This document shows, in pieces, positions 1-13,003 of a stretch of 64,000 nucleotides of DNA. Both the position numbers and the translations under genes were made by a program. Within the stretch, counting starts at the first letter, position 1. The number at the start of each line of letters is the position of its first letter. Source of the DNA: JAWKIW01 sp041394145. Its GTDB lineage: Bacteria > Actinomycetota > Acidimicrobiia > Acidimicrobiales > Acidimicrobilacustridaceae. Under the pieces are notes generated by a model. The model searched no databases. It worked only from the letters and a program-made list of their open reading frames with translations, and was not told where the DNA came from. The stretch is taken from contig JAWKIW010000011.1 in the NCBI GenBank assembly GCA_041394145.1, positions 1-64,000 of the forward strand, in the 5' to 3' direction.

Positions 1-58
1 GCCACGCCCGCCTCGCAGGACGGCCGCATCGTCCTTGGGAGGGCGCGCAGGGCCCCAC

Positions 59-64
59 TAGCCT
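59..64 (+). promoter_or_regulatory. -10 box of metH (leaderless)
   Basis: TAGCCT ends 7 bases before the metH ATG. The same box and spacing recurs in front of many genes here, so transcription probably begins at or next to the start codon. From this promoter there would be no 5' leader and so no room for a cobalamin riboswitch. Confidence 0.55.
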
Positions 65-71
65 TGCCCGG

Positions 72-3566
<3,495 letters not shown>

Positions 3567-3655
3567 TCGCCGACGACCGTTCCGGTCGCATCGGGCCCCG
3601 ATCGGCCTCCTCCGCGACCGGGCCTGCCCGGTCAACCCGGCCGTCAGGGATAAGA

Positions 3656-4735
3656 ATGGCGGCCATGACCAAGCACCCCCTCCCCGTGGCCAAGCGCCGC
3701 GTCCTGCAGCTCATGATCCCGGCCGCGGCCGGGCTGCTGCTGGTCGGCGCCTGTTCCAAGAAGGAAGAGACGACGACCACGCCGTCGAGCACCGCAGCAC
3801 CCACGTCATCGACGGCCGGCGGCGCCACCGCCACGACGTCGAAGCCCACCGGCACGACCACCGGCACCACGCCCGTCAAGAACAAGATCGACAGCAAGGT
3901 CTGGAACAGCGGCTTCACCTTCGACCTGAAGGGCTGGGACGTCGCCGACGACGGGGGCTCCCCGGCGGTGGTGATCGACCTCGACATCACCAACAACGGG
4001 AGCGCGAACTACACGCCCTACGGGCCGTACCAGCTGGAGTCCGACGGCGCCGTCCTGGGCACGGGCTCCCTCAAGAAGGGCGGCGAGATCGTCGCCAAGT
4101 CCAAGACCAGCGACCAGCTGGTGTTCCCGATCTACGACAAGCAGTTCAACGCCGACGAGACGACGCTGACCATCGGCTCCGCCGACTACCAGCAGGCCAA
4201 GGTGCCCCTCGGCGACCCGAGCAAGGCGACCACGCTGCAGCCGCAGGCGCTGAAGCAGACGCCCGATCCGGTCAAGCTGGGCAACGTCACCATGACCATC
4301 AAGGTGGCCGTGGTCCGCTACGACAACCCTGACGAGCACTCGAACGCTCCGCAGGGCAAGGGCTACCTGGTCCTCGGCGGCACGGCGGCGAACGCCTCGG
4401 CGACCGACACCTACTACTTCGACGCCTCGCAGGTCACCATCACCCGGCCCGACGGCTCCAAGTCGACGGCCAAGGTGGACAGCGACGCCATCCAGGCCAA
4501 CACCACCAACGGCAACTTCGCCCTCTGGTACGAGCTCGACACGCCGATCACGGGCACCTACACGCTCACCTTCACCCAGCCCTGGGCCGAGGGCGGCGAG
4601 CCAGCGACGGCCACCGCCACGGTCGACCTGACGCCGGGCACCGGCACCGCGCCGCAGGACTCGTCGGGCAGCAGCTCGGGTGGCAGCAGCTCGGGCGGTG
4701 GGAGCACCACCTCCACCGCCAAGACGTCGGCGTGA
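3656..4735 (+). CDS. predicted secreted lipoprotein, DUF4352-like
   Basis: No enzymatic role can be given. The 359 residues begin with a basic n-region and a hydrophobic stretch that ends in a lipobox, LVGAC with the lipidated Cys at 33. A Thr/Ser-rich low-complexity linker follows (about 38-75). Two beta-rich segments (about 80-300) resemble the immunoglobulin-like DUF4352 domain of actinobacterial surface lipoproteins. The C-terminus is a Ser/Gly tail. ATG 3656 has AGGGA 5 bases upstream; the ATG three codons later is too far from it. Probably anchored outside the membrane. The family call rests on general pattern only. Confidence 0.8.
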   Translation: MAAMTKHPLPVAKRRVLQLMIPAAAGLLLVGACSKKEETTTTPSSTAAPTSSTAGGATATTSKPTGTTTGTTPVKNKIDSKVWNSGFTFDLKGWDVADDGGSPAVVIDLDITNNGSANYTPYGPYQLESDGAVLGTGSLKKGGEIVAKSKTSDQLVFPIYDKQFNADETTLTIGSADYQQAKVPLGDPSKATTLQPQALKQTPDPVKLGNVTMTIKVAVVRYDNPDEHSNAPQGKGYLVLGGTAANASATDTYYFDASQVTITRPDGSKSTAKVDSDAIQANTTNGNFALWYELDTPITGTYTLTFTQPWAEGGEPATATATVDLTPGTGTAPQDSSGSSSGGSSSGGGSTTSTAKTSA

Positions 4736-4802
4736 GCCGACGCCGACCGCCGCCGGGCACCCCGGCTGGCGAGCCGGCGAACCGCAGGAACCGAACCACC
4801 GA

Positions 4803-4832
4803 GCGAGGGCCACGGGCGACCGTGGCCCTCGC
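4803..4832. terminator. bidirectional hairpin terminator
   Basis: Perfect 13-bp stem (4803-4815 with 4820-4832) closed by the tetraloop GCGA. It lies between the convergent lipoprotein gene and the minus-strand gene ending at 4951. No T-tract follows, as is usual in high-GC actinobacteria. Confidence 0.75.
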
Positions 4833-4950
4833 CGCGCACCGACCGTTCGAGCACGCACGGGCGCGGCGGTCGAGGGCGGCGCGCCGCCCAGCCTCTGGTC
4901 GGACCGGCCAGCCGCTGGTCGACCCCGCCCGACCGAGGCGACCGGGGCGC

Positions 4951-5706
4951 TCAGCGCCGGGCGAAGCGTCGGCGTCGAGCCGTCGTCCGGGCCGCCGAGG
5001 TGGCGTCCGAGAGGTCGATCGCCGCGGCAGGCGGCTGATCGGCCAGCCGGTCGTGGAGCCGGGCCGCCCGCTGGGCGAGCGCCACGGCCCGCAGCCGGGC
5101 GTCGGCCGCCGCCGCCTCGGCCCGCGCCCGGACGTGGTCCGTGGGCGGCCGTCGGTCGTCCTCGGGCACCACCGGCGCCGGCGAGCTGGCCCGGACCGCC
5201 GGAGACCGGCGAGGCGTCGCCGCGTCCGTCGCCGGCGATGGGGCCGACAGGATCGACGTCCGCACCGGGAACGACGTCGGGTACTCGGCGATGCAGGTGA
5301 ACACGGCGATCGGCTCGTCACCGACCGGCTCCGACGCGCCCGATCGACCCGAGGCGGGCACCCGCTCGGGCTCGTCGGCCGGGTCGGGCTCGCCGATGGC
5401 CCGAGCGGCGCTGCGGACGCCGAGCGGCTGGGCCGCCGACGTCGGCGCGGACCCGAGCGCCGCCGGCGTCGGGTACGCCGACAGCACGTCGACGAAGATC
5501 GGCCCGGAGCGCTCGGGTGTCGCCGCCGGGGTGGCGATCCGGTTGCGGGCCAGTCGGGCGTCGCGCATCGCCGACCGGTCGTAGGAGAAGCGGGTGATGG
5601 GCACCGCCGGGGTTCGGCGCTCCGGGGCGACCGTCTCGGCATCGACCCGCGTCCTCGCCCGGACCAGCTCGGGCATCGCCACCGCTCCTGCGACCACAAC
5701 CGCCAT
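4951..5706 (-). CDS. hypothetical protein
   Basis: Not recognised. 251 residues, rich in Ala, Pro, Arg and Ser, with a short hydrophobic N-terminus (MAVVVAGAVAM), a middle part with aromatic residues (ITRFSYD, IFVDVLSAYP, VFTCIAEYPT), and a basic Ala/Arg helix-prone C-terminus. The start is supported by GGGGAGGG about 6 bases before the ATG. Codon positions look coding (GC-rich third positions) and the gene follows ligD on the same strand after a 145-bp AT-richer gap. No domain assigned. Coding status is likely, function unknown. Confidence 0.6.
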   Translation of the reverse strand: MAVVVAGAVAMPELVRARTRVDAETVAPERRTPAVPITRFSYDRSAMRDARLARNRIATPAATPERSGPIFVDVLSAYPTPAALGSAPTSAAQPLGVRSAARAIGEPDPADEPERVPASGRSGASEPVGDEPIAVFTCIAEYPTSFPVRTSILSAPSPATDAATPRRSPAVRASSPAPVVPEDDRRPPTDHVRARAEAAAADARLRAVALAQRAARLHDRLADQPPAAAIDLSDATSAARTTARRRRFARR

Positions 5707-5808
5707 GTCCGACCCTCCCCCTCGGTGGCTGCTCCGTCCCAGCCACGCTGGTAGGTGCTTCGGCCCTCGACCTGCGGGACTGAAGAGAAAAATGGGCCAT
5801 ACGACCTA

Positions 5809-5824
5809 ATCGATAGATCGATAG
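5809..5824. repeat. ATCGATAG direct repeat in AT-rich intergenic island
   Basis: Two perfect head-to-tail copies of ATCGATAG, each containing the palindrome ATCGAT. They sit in the one clearly AT-rich stretch of this region, upstream of the minus-strand gene at 4951-5706. A regulator site or promoter island is possible; nothing in the sequence identifies the regulator. Confidence 0.45.
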
Positions 5825-5851
5825 ACCCGGTCGATTCATCACCTTTCGCGG

Positions 5852-6757
5852 TCAGGCGGTCGGCGTGGGGAGGGCCTGGCGCAGGGTGGCGGTCGGCGCG
5901 AACAGGTCGCCGAGCCGTGCGATGCGCTCGAGCACCTCGTGGGCCTCGAACGACAGCGGTGCACCGTCGGCCGCCGCTTGCACCTCGTCCCAGGTGACCG
6001 GCGTGGACACCGTCGGTCGGGGCCGGGCTCGCAGCGAGTAGGCGCACACCGTGGTCTTGAACGACGCGTTCTGGCTCCAGTCGATGAACACCTTCCCGGT
6101 GCGCAGCTCCTTGCGCATCTCGGTCAGGACCTCGCCCGGATGCTGCTTCTCGAGCAGCTGGGCCACGGCCAGCGCGAAGTCGCGGGCGTGCTCGTGGTCG
6201 GCCTCGGTGTTGAGCGGTAGGTACAGCTGCAGCCCCTTGGAGCCCGAGGTCTTGGGGAAGGCCTGCAGGTCGAGGTGGTCGAGGACGTCGCGGATCCACA
6301 GCGCGACGCGCGCGCACTCGGTCATGGCCGCCGGCGGGCCGGGGTCGAGGTCGAACACCACCATGGTGGGGGTGGCGAGGTCGGCGGCGCGCGCCATCGG
6401 CGTGTGCAGCTCGAGGGCGGCCAGGTTGGCGGCCCACACCACCGAGGGCACGTCGTCGAGCACGCAGTAGTGGATCCCGCCCCGGCGGTCGCCGGGGCCG
6501 AGGGCGGTGTGCACCCAGTCGGGCCGGTGGCCGGGACAGCGCTTCTCGAAGAAGCTCTCGCCCTCGACGCCGTCGGGGTAGCGCCGCAGGGTGACGCACC
6601 GGCCGGACAGGTGCGTCAGCAGCACCGGGGCCACGCGGGCGTAGTAGTCGACGACCTCGCCCTTGGTGACGTGGGACTGCGGATAGAGGACCTTGTCGAG
6701 GTTCGACAACGACAGCCGTCGCCCCTCGATCTCGACCTCGACCGACGAGCCCGCCAC
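5852..6757 (-). CDS. ligD: LigD-type polymerase/primase of bacterial NHEJ
   Basis: Fills gaps and adds (ribo)nucleotides at double-strand breaks during non-homologous end joining with Ku. The 301 residues equal a stand-alone LigD polymerase domain. Visible are the catalytic DLDPG (the DxD metal pair), SGSKGLQLY for nucleotide binding, and the third acidic residue in FIDWSQN. There is no ligase or nuclease domain, so an ATP-dependent ligase must be encoded elsewhere. The start codon is GTG, one base after the ku stop, so the two are cotranscribed and probably translationally coupled. Confidence 0.93.
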   Translation of the reverse strand: MAGSSVEVEIEGRRLSLSNLDKVLYPQSHVTKGEVVDYYARVAPVLLTHLSGRCVTLRRYPDGVEGESFFEKRCPGHRPDWVHTALGPGDRRGGIHYCVLDDVPSVVWAANLAALELHTPMARAADLATPTMVVFDLDPGPPAAMTECARVALWIRDVLDHLDLQAFPKTSGSKGLQLYLPLNTEADHEHARDFALAVAQLLEKQHPGEVLTEMRKELRTGKVFIDWSQNASFKTTVCAYSLRARPRPTVSTPVTWDEVQAAADGAPLSFEAHEVLERIARLGDLFAPTATLRQALPTPTA

Positions 6758-6758
6758 G

Positions 6759-7649
6759 TCAGGCCGTGCGGCTGGCCGCGCCCGAGCCGGCGCCGTCGGC
6801 CGCGGCGGCGTCCTCGTCGGCGGATGCGACCGGCGCCACCTCGTCGTGGGCGGTCGGGTGACGCTTGCGGGCCTCCTTCGCCGCGGCCACCGACGCCTCG
6901 AGCGCCGCCATCAGGTCGACGACCTTCTCGGGCTCCATCGACGCCGCCGGGGCGACGACCTCCTCACCGGCCGCCTTGCGCTCGATCAGCTCGAGCACCG
7001 CGTCCCGGTAGGTGTCGGTGAAGCGCTCGGGCTCGAAGTCGGTGGCCAGCGAGGAGATCAGCTGCTCGGCCATGGCGATCTCGCGCTCGGGGAGCTCGAT
7101 GTCACCGAGATCGGCCAGCTCGGGGATCGTGACGGGGTCGTTGACCTCGTCGGAGTAGACCATCGTCGACAGCAGCAGACGACCGTCCCGGGGCCGGATG
7201 GCGGCGAGGTACTGCTTGGTCCGCATCACGAAGTGGGCGATGCCCACCTTGCCCGTCTCCTGCATGGCCTTGGCCAGCAGGGCGTACGGCTTGGCCGCCT
7301 TGTCGGGCGCCAGGTAGTAGGCGCTGTCGTAGAAGATCGGGTCGATGTCGGCGAGGTCGACGAACTCGTCGATGTCGATGGTGCGCACGGCCTTGGGGTC
7401 GAGCGCGGCCAGCTCGTCGTCGGTGACCACCACGTAGGCACCCGAGGCCAGCTCGTAGCCCTTCACGATCTGCTCGAAGGGCACCTCTTCCCCCGTCTCG
7501 GGGTTGACCCGCTTCTGCTTGATCCGGCTGTTGGTCCGGGCGTCGAGCTGGTTGAAGTGCACGGTCTTGCGGCTGACCGCGCTGTACAGCTTCACCGGGA
7601 TGTTGACCAGGCCGAAGCTGATGGAACCGCTCCAGATGGCGCGCGGCAT
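6759..7649 (-). CDS. ku: Ku homodimer protein, NHEJ end binding
   Basis: Binds double-strand DNA ends and recruits LigD. 296 residues, normal for bacterial Ku: it opens with the family signature MPRAIWSGSISFGLVNIPVKL, carries the SPOC-like core to about residue 250, and ends in an acidic/Ala-rich tail after a basic KEARKRHP segment. First gene of the ku-ligD pair. A TAGCCT -10 box at 7687-7692 gives a leader of about 30 bases that holds a GAGGGGAGA ribosome site just before the ATG, so this gene is not leaderless. Confidence 0.96.
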   Translation of the reverse strand: MPRAIWSGSISFGLVNIPVKLYSAVSRKTVHFNQLDARTNSRIKQKRVNPETGEEVPFEQIVKGYELASGAYVVVTDDELAALDPKAVRTIDIDEFVDLADIDPIFYDSAYYLAPDKAAKPYALLAKAMQETGKVGIAHFVMRTKQYLAAIRPRDGRLLLSTMVYSDEVNDPVTIPELADLGDIELPEREIAMAEQLISSLATDFEPERFTDTYRDAVLELIERKAAGEEVVAPAASMEPEKVVDLMAALEASVAAAKEARKRHPTAHDEVAPVASADEDAAAADGAGSGAASRTA

Positions 7650-7686
7650 CGGGTCTCCCCTCGGCGGGCTGGCGGGGACGGGGGTC

Positions 7687-7692
7687 AGGCTA
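7687..7692 (-). promoter_or_regulatory. -10 box of ku-ligD
   Basis: TAGCCT on the minus strand, about 38 bases before the ku ATG. The predicted leader contains the GAGGGGAGA ribosome-binding site. Confidence 0.5.
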
Positions 7693-7709
7693 CCGGCCGG
7701 GCGCTGTGC

Positions 7710-8567
7710 TCACCCGGACAGCAACGCTCGCGCCACCAGGTCGGTGCCGAAGGCGGTGAGGATGGCGAGGTAGAGCAGCCCGGTGGCGGCCATCACCGCC
7801 GAGTACTGCCGCTCCTTCAACGCCAGGCGGGTGACGATCACCAGGCCGACCGTCGTGACGGCGCAGGCCACCCAGAACCAGCCGAGCAGGCCGCCGTAGC
7901 CGTCGTCGATGGTGCCGTTCAGCACCGAGACCATCCCGGTGGGCACCAGCAGGAGCACGATCTCGGGGATCGTCAGCCACTGGGTCCACTGCACGAGCTC
8001 GAGCAGCGGGGCGCGGGCCATGCCGGGCTGCACCAGGTACCAGTGGCCGAGCAGCATGGCGTCGGTGATCACGCCGAGGAACAAGGCGCCGACGACGAAG
8101 CGGCTCACCGACAGCCACTCGGGGCTGCCGGCGGCGATGCCGGCGGCCACCACGCCGACCATGCCGATCACCGGGGCGATCAGGTCGAGCCGGGGGTCGA
8201 ACTCGGGGACGTCGGCGTCCTTCTCCTTGGCCTCACGGTCGATGCCGGTCATGGCCGCCACCCGGGCCGATCGCTGCTCGGCCAGCGCCCGCTGCTCGGA
8301 GACGCCCGCGCCCCGGCGCACGATCGACACCCCGAGCACGGCGAAGGCGACCACGGCGACGAGCGCGGACGAGACGTCGCGCACCGGCAGCGGGTCGATG
8401 ACGAACACGCCGATGTAGAAGGCCCCGGCGGCCATGAGCCCGTAGACGCCCCGCATCAGCCAGCCGTAGCCCAGGCTCACGACCCGATGCCGGGTGGTGA
8501 CCCACAGGAACAGCAGCCCGCCGGTGGCCCACTGCAGCAGGAGCGAGGCGGCGTCGAAGTCGACCAT
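7710..8567 (-). CDS. hypothetical multi-spanning membrane protein
   Basis: Not recognised as a named family. 285 residues with about seven to eight hydrophobic helices: roughly 5-25, 35-60, 65-85, then, after a charged loop rich in Glu/Lys/Arg (about 95-130), five more to the C-terminus. No catalytic motif was found; the pattern suits a small integral membrane protein of the cytoplasmic membrane. It starts 19 bases after the M24 peptidase stop on the same strand, so the two probably form an operon. Confidence 0.75.
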   Translation of the reverse strand: MVDFDAASLLLQWATGGLLFLWVTTRHRVVSLGYGWLMRGVYGLMAAGAFYIGVFVIDPLPVRDVSSALVAVVAFAVLGVSIVRRGAGVSEQRALAEQRSARVAAMTGIDREAKEKDADVPEFDPRLDLIAPVIGMVGVVAAGIAAGSPEWLSVSRFVVGALFLGVITDAMLLGHWYLVQPGMARAPLLELVQWTQWLTIPEIVLLLVPTGMVSVLNGTIDDGYGGLLGWFWVACAVTTVGLVIVTRLALKERQYSAVMAATGLLYLAILTAFGTDLVARALLSG

Positions 8568-8585
8568 CAGCGCGCCCTGCGACGA

Positions 8586-9695
8586 TCAGGCATCGACCAC
8601 GACCAGGTCGTGGTCGGCGCGGTTCAGCGCCAGCGGGCCGCCGTCGGTGGCCACCACGATGTCCTCGAGCCGGGCCCCCCACCGCCCGGGGACGTAGATG
8701 CCCGGCTCCACCGAGAAGGCGTGGCCGGCCGCCAGCGGTGCGGTGTTGCCGGCGACGATGTAGGGGTCCTCGTGCTCCTCGACGCCGATCCCGTGGCCGG
8801 TGCGGTGCACGAAGAGGTCGCCGTAGCCGGCCTCGGTGATGATCCGTCGGGCGGTGGCGTCGACCTCCTCGCACGGGGTGCCGGTGCGGGCGGCGGCGAC
8901 GGCCGACTGCTGCGCCTCGTGGAGCACGGCGTACAGCTCGGCGAAGGCCGGCGGCACCTCGCCGGTGTGCACGCAGCGGGTGATGTCGGAGCAGTAGCCG
9001 GCGCCGCCCGGCGCGGCCATGGTGCCGCCGAAGTCGCACAGCACGACCTCGTCGCGGCCGATCACCCGGTCGCCCGGCTCGTGGTGGGGGCTGGCGGCGT
9101 TGGGGCCCGAGGCGACGATGGCGAAGTTGACCCGCTGGTGGCCTTCGGCGAGCAGGCGGCGCCCCAGCTCGGCGGACACCTCGGCCTCGGTGCGCCCCAC
9201 GAGGGCGATCTCGCCCCGCTGCAGCGCGGCGGCGACCCGGTCGGCGGCGTCGGCCGCCCGGCGCAGGGCGTCGATCTCGGCGTCGTCCTTGCGCGCCCGC
9301 AGGGGGCCGAGCAGCTCGCCCGCGGTGCGCCACGACGTCGACGGGCCGAAGCGCCGCTGCAGGGCCACGAGGAAGCGGGACCAGGTCCGGTCGCCGATCG
9401 CCGCCGACGACGGCGTGCCCGCCAACGAGGCCACCAGCTCGACCGGGTCGTCGGTCTCGCCCCAGGGGTGGACCGTGAAGACCTCCGGTCGCTCGACCAC
9501 CCGGGGCACCTCGAGGGTGGGCACGACGAGCCGGGCGCGCTCGCCTCGTCGGACCACCAACATGGTGAGCCGCTCGAGGGGCATCGCCTCGTAGCCCGTC
9601 AGCCAGGGCAGCTCGGCGCCGACCGACAGCAGCACGACGTCGACCCCGGCCGCCTCCATGGCGGCGTGGACCCGGTCGAGTCGGCTGGCGTGCAC
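8586..9695 (-). CDS. M24-family metallopeptidase (Xaa-Pro aminopeptidase-like)
   Basis: Cytosolic dinuclear-metal peptidase, probably cleaving Xaa-Pro dipeptides or N-terminal residues. The creatinase-like N-domain (about 1-130) is followed by the pita-bread catalytic domain with all five ligands visible: Asp in CDFGG, Asp in SDITR, His in HRTGHGIG, Glu in SVEPGIY and Glu in RLEDI. Start chosen at GTG 9695 because a TAGCGT box ends 8 bases before it, the leaderless pattern of this genome. The upstream in-frame ATG at 9734 would add 13 residues not expected in the family. 369 residues. Confidence 0.9.
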   Translation of the reverse strand: MHASRLDRVHAAMEAAGVDVVLLSVGAELPWLTGYEAMPLERLTMLVVRRGERARLVVPTLEVPRVVERPEVFTVHPWGETDDPVELVASLAGTPSSAAIGDRTWSRFLVALQRRFGPSTSWRTAGELLGPLRARKDDAEIDALRRAADAADRVAAALQRGEIALVGRTEAEVSAELGRRLLAEGHQRVNFAIVASGPNAASPHHEPGDRVIGRDEVVLCDFGGTMAAPGGAGYCSDITRCVHTGEVPPAFAELYAVLHEAQQSAVAAARTGTPCEEVDATARRIITEAGYGDLFVHRTGHGIGVEEHEDPYIVAGNTAPLAAGHAFSVEPGIYVPGRWGARLEDIVVATDGGPLALNRADHDLVVVDA

Positions 9696-9757
9696 GGCGG
9701 TCAACGCTAACGGCAGCTCCCGACCACCTCCCATTCGGCCCCGGCCCCGGCCCCGGC

Positions 9758-9807
9758 GTTCGTGTCATGGAATCGAGCGCCACGACACGCAATCCCATGA
9801 CAGGAAC
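9758..9807. repeat. palindromic element, GTTC-TGTCATGG family
   Basis: Inverted repeat with 13-base arms (9758-9770 and 9795-9807, 12 of 13 paired; TGTCATGG against CCATGACA) around a 24-base loop containing CGACAC. It lies between the lipA stop and the M24 gene. It closely resembles the tandem elements at 36244-36380. It may act as a terminator for lipA or be a dispersed palindromic repeat. Confidence 0.6.
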
Positions 9808-9832
9808 ACCCAGCTCGGCGATGGGACGGAGG

Positions 9833-10774
9833 TCAGCGAGCGTCCGTGAGGGTCAGACGGCTGGCGACGGCGGCGTCGGCCGCGTCGGCGGCGTGGTAGC
9901 TGGAGCGGGTCAGCGGCGAGGCCTCGACGTGGCCGATGCCGAGCTCCTCGGTGCCGATGCGGGCCAGCTCGGCGAGCTCGTCGGGCGTCCACCAGCGGGC
10001 GACGGGCAGGTGGTGCGACGTCGGCCGCAGGTACTGGCCGATGGTGACGATGTCGACGCCCACGCCGGCCAGGTCGGCCAGGGCGGCGACCACCTCGTCG
10101 GTGGACTCGCCCATGCCGACGATGAGGCCGGACTTGGTGGTGAGGCCGGCGGCCTTGGACCGGGCGAGGACGCCGAGGCTGCGGGCGTAGCCGGCCGAGG
10201 GCCGCACGGCGCGCTGCAGCCGGGCGACGGTCTCGAGGTTGTGGTTCACGACGTCGGGACGGGCGGCGAAGACCCGCTCCAGGGCGGCCGGGTCACCCTT
10301 GCAGTCGGGGATGAGGACCTCCACGCCCACCCCGGGCGTCCGCCGCCGGATGGCGTGGATGGCCTCGGCGAAGGCCCCCGCACCGCCGTCGTCGAGATCG
10401 TCGCGGGCGACGGCGGTGAGCACCGCGAACCGCAGGCCCATCCGCGCCACGGCCTCGGCCACCCGTTCGGGCTCTCCCGCGTCGAGGGGTTCGGGCTTGC
10501 GGGTGTCGACCAGGCAGAAGCCGCACGCCCGGGTGCAGCGCTCGCCGTTGAGCATGAAGGTGGCGGTCCCGGCGTCCCAGCACTCGAAGATGTTCGGGCA
10601 ACCCGCCTCCTCGCACACGGTGACGAGGTCGAGGTCGCGCATCACCTGCGCGAGCCGCAGGTAGCCGCCACCCATCCGCACCTTGGCCCGCATCCACTCC
10701 GGCTTGCGCTCGCCGATGGCGAGGCCCTGGGTCACCCCGGCCTCGGCCAGCCGGCCCGAGAGCCGCACCGGCAC
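9833..10774 (-). CDS. lipA: lipoyl synthase
   Basis: Radical-SAM enzyme that inserts two sulfurs into octanoyl groups on lipoyl domains. 313 residues with both iron-sulfur sites: the auxiliary cluster cysteines in CEEAGCPNIFEC and the radical-SAM CTRACGFC. The conserved C-terminal RSSYHA with the cluster-ligating Ser is present. It is last in the order lpd, E2, lipB, lipA, and starts 1 base after the lipB stop, so it matures the E2 encoded upstream. It depends on iron-sulfur supply from the SUF system in this window. Confidence 0.97.
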   Translation of the reverse strand: MPVRLSGRLAEAGVTQGLAIGERKPEWMRAKVRMGGGYLRLAQVMRDLDLVTVCEEAGCPNIFECWDAGTATFMLNGERCTRACGFCLVDTRKPEPLDAGEPERVAEAVARMGLRFAVLTAVARDDLDDGGAGAFAEAIHAIRRRTPGVGVEVLIPDCKGDPAALERVFAARPDVVNHNLETVARLQRAVRPSAGYARSLGVLARSKAAGLTTKSGLIVGMGESTDEVVAALADLAGVGVDIVTIGQYLRPTSHHLPVARWWTPDELAELARIGTEELGIGHVEASPLTRSSYHAADAADAAVASRLTLTDAR

Positions 10775-10775
10775 C

Positions 10776-11586
<811 letters not shown>

Positions 11587-11618
11587 CGTCGACCTCGGCC
11601 GCGTCGACCGCGGTCCGG

Positions 11619-12993
11619 TCAGAGCTCGGCCTCCCAGTCGCGCGTCTCGATGAGGTGCTTCACCTCGGCCAGGAAGGCGGCGGCGTAGGCGCCGTCGAAG
11701 GCGCGGTGGTCCCACGACATGCCGAGGAGGCCGACCGAGTGGATGGCGATCGCCTCGCTGCCGTCGGCGCCGGTGACCACCACCGGCTTCCGGCTGACGC
11801 CGTCGGTCGACAAGATGGCGACCTGGGGCTGGTTGATGATCGGCAGCACGAGGAACGAGCCGAACGAGCCCGAGTTCGACAGGGTGAAGGTGCCGCCGGT
11901 GATGTCGTCGACGGACAGCTGCTTGGAGCGGGCCCGCGTCGCGAGGTCGTTGACGTGCCGGGCGATGGCCCGCAGCCGCATGTCGTCGGCCTCGTGGATG
12001 ACCGGGGCGAGCAGTCCCTCGAAGTCCAGGTCGACGGCGATGCCGAGGTTCACGTAGTTGTGCACGATCAGCTCGCCGTCGCCCACCGTGGCGTTGATGT
12101 GCGGGAAGGAGCGCAGCGCGTCGATGACCGCCCGGGCGATGAACGGCAGGTAGGTCAGGCTGAAGCCCTCGGCCGCCTTCCACGCCTCGCGGTGGCGCCG
12201 CCGAACCTGCTCGACGTTCTCGTAGTCGACCTCGACGATCGTGTAGGCGTGGGGCGACACGTCCTTCGACATGACCATGTGCTCGCCCGTGCGTCGCCGG
12301 ATGTTGTTGAGGGGCTCGAGAGTGTCGCCGGTCCCCGAGCGAGGCGCAGGCGCCGGTCGGCGAGGAGCGGCCGCCGGTGACGCGGCCGGCGCGGGCGCCG
12401 CCGCGGGTGGCGCCGGGGCCGCCCGGGCCGCGCCGGTCTGGATGGCCCGCTCGACGTCGGCGCGGGTGATGCGCCCCCCGGGTCCCGAGCCGGCGATGGC
12501 GTCGACGTCGAGCCCGTGCTCGTGGACGAGCCGGCGCACCACCGGCGACAGCAGCTTGCCGGTGGTCGACGCCGCCTCGGCAGCCGGAGCCGCCGCGGGC
12601 GCCGGCGCCGGTGCGGGCGCGGGCGCCGGTGCTGCGGGAGCCGGCGCAGGAGCGGCCGGAGCCGGCGGCGGCGCAGCCGTCGGTGCGGGCGCGGGCGGTG
12701 CGGGCGGTGCGGGCTCGGGGATGGCTCGGGGCGGCCGCCGGCGGCGCCGGTGCGGCGGCGGCGTCGCCCACCACGGCGATCACCGCGCCCACGTCGACCG
12801 TGTCGCCCTCGGCCGCCCGGATCTCGGTGAGCACACCGGCCACCGGCGAGGGCACCTCCGAGTCGACCTTGTCGGTCGAGACCTCGAACAGCACCTCGTC
12901 GACCGCCACGGCGTCGCCGACCTGCTTGAACCACTTCGTGATCGTGCCCTCGGTGACGGTCTCACCGAGCTGGGGCATCGTCACCTCTGCCAT
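11619..12993 (-). CDS. 2-oxoacid dehydrogenase E2 (dihydrolipoamide acyltransferase), frameshifted in linker
   Basis: E2 core of a pyruvate or 2-oxoglutarate dehydrogenase complex. One N-terminal lipoyl domain (lipoyl Lys in STDKVDSEV) leads into an Ala/Pro linker and a peripheral subunit-binding domain (RRLVHEHGLD to ITRADVE). The catalytic domain carries SWDHRAFDG in place of the usual DHRxxDG. The frame changes in the repetitive linker near 12715-12740; both halves are otherwise intact, so an indel in a GC-rich repeat is likely. ATG 12993 is preceded by GGGAGG at 5 bases. Encoded between lpd and lipB; it probably partners AceE at 27414. Confidence 0.88.
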
Positions 12994-13003
12994 GTCGTCC
13001 TCC

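Noticed and set aside
1..71. Cobalamin riboswitch upstream of metH
   Set aside because: Only 71 bases are visible, no B12-box is seen, and the -10 box 7 bases before the ATG implies no leader from that promoter.
4680..5754. Plus-strand open frames opposite the hypothetical gene at 4951-5706
   Set aside because: Very Arg/Pro-rich, cross the terminator hairpin at 4803, and have no ribosome site; the minus-strand ORF has a strong one.
6693..9710. Roughly 1000-codon plus-strand open frame across ku, membrane protein and M24 genes
   Set aside because: Antisense to three recognised genes and lacks any domain; repetitive Gly/Val/His/Asp content is the shadow of GC-rich third positions.
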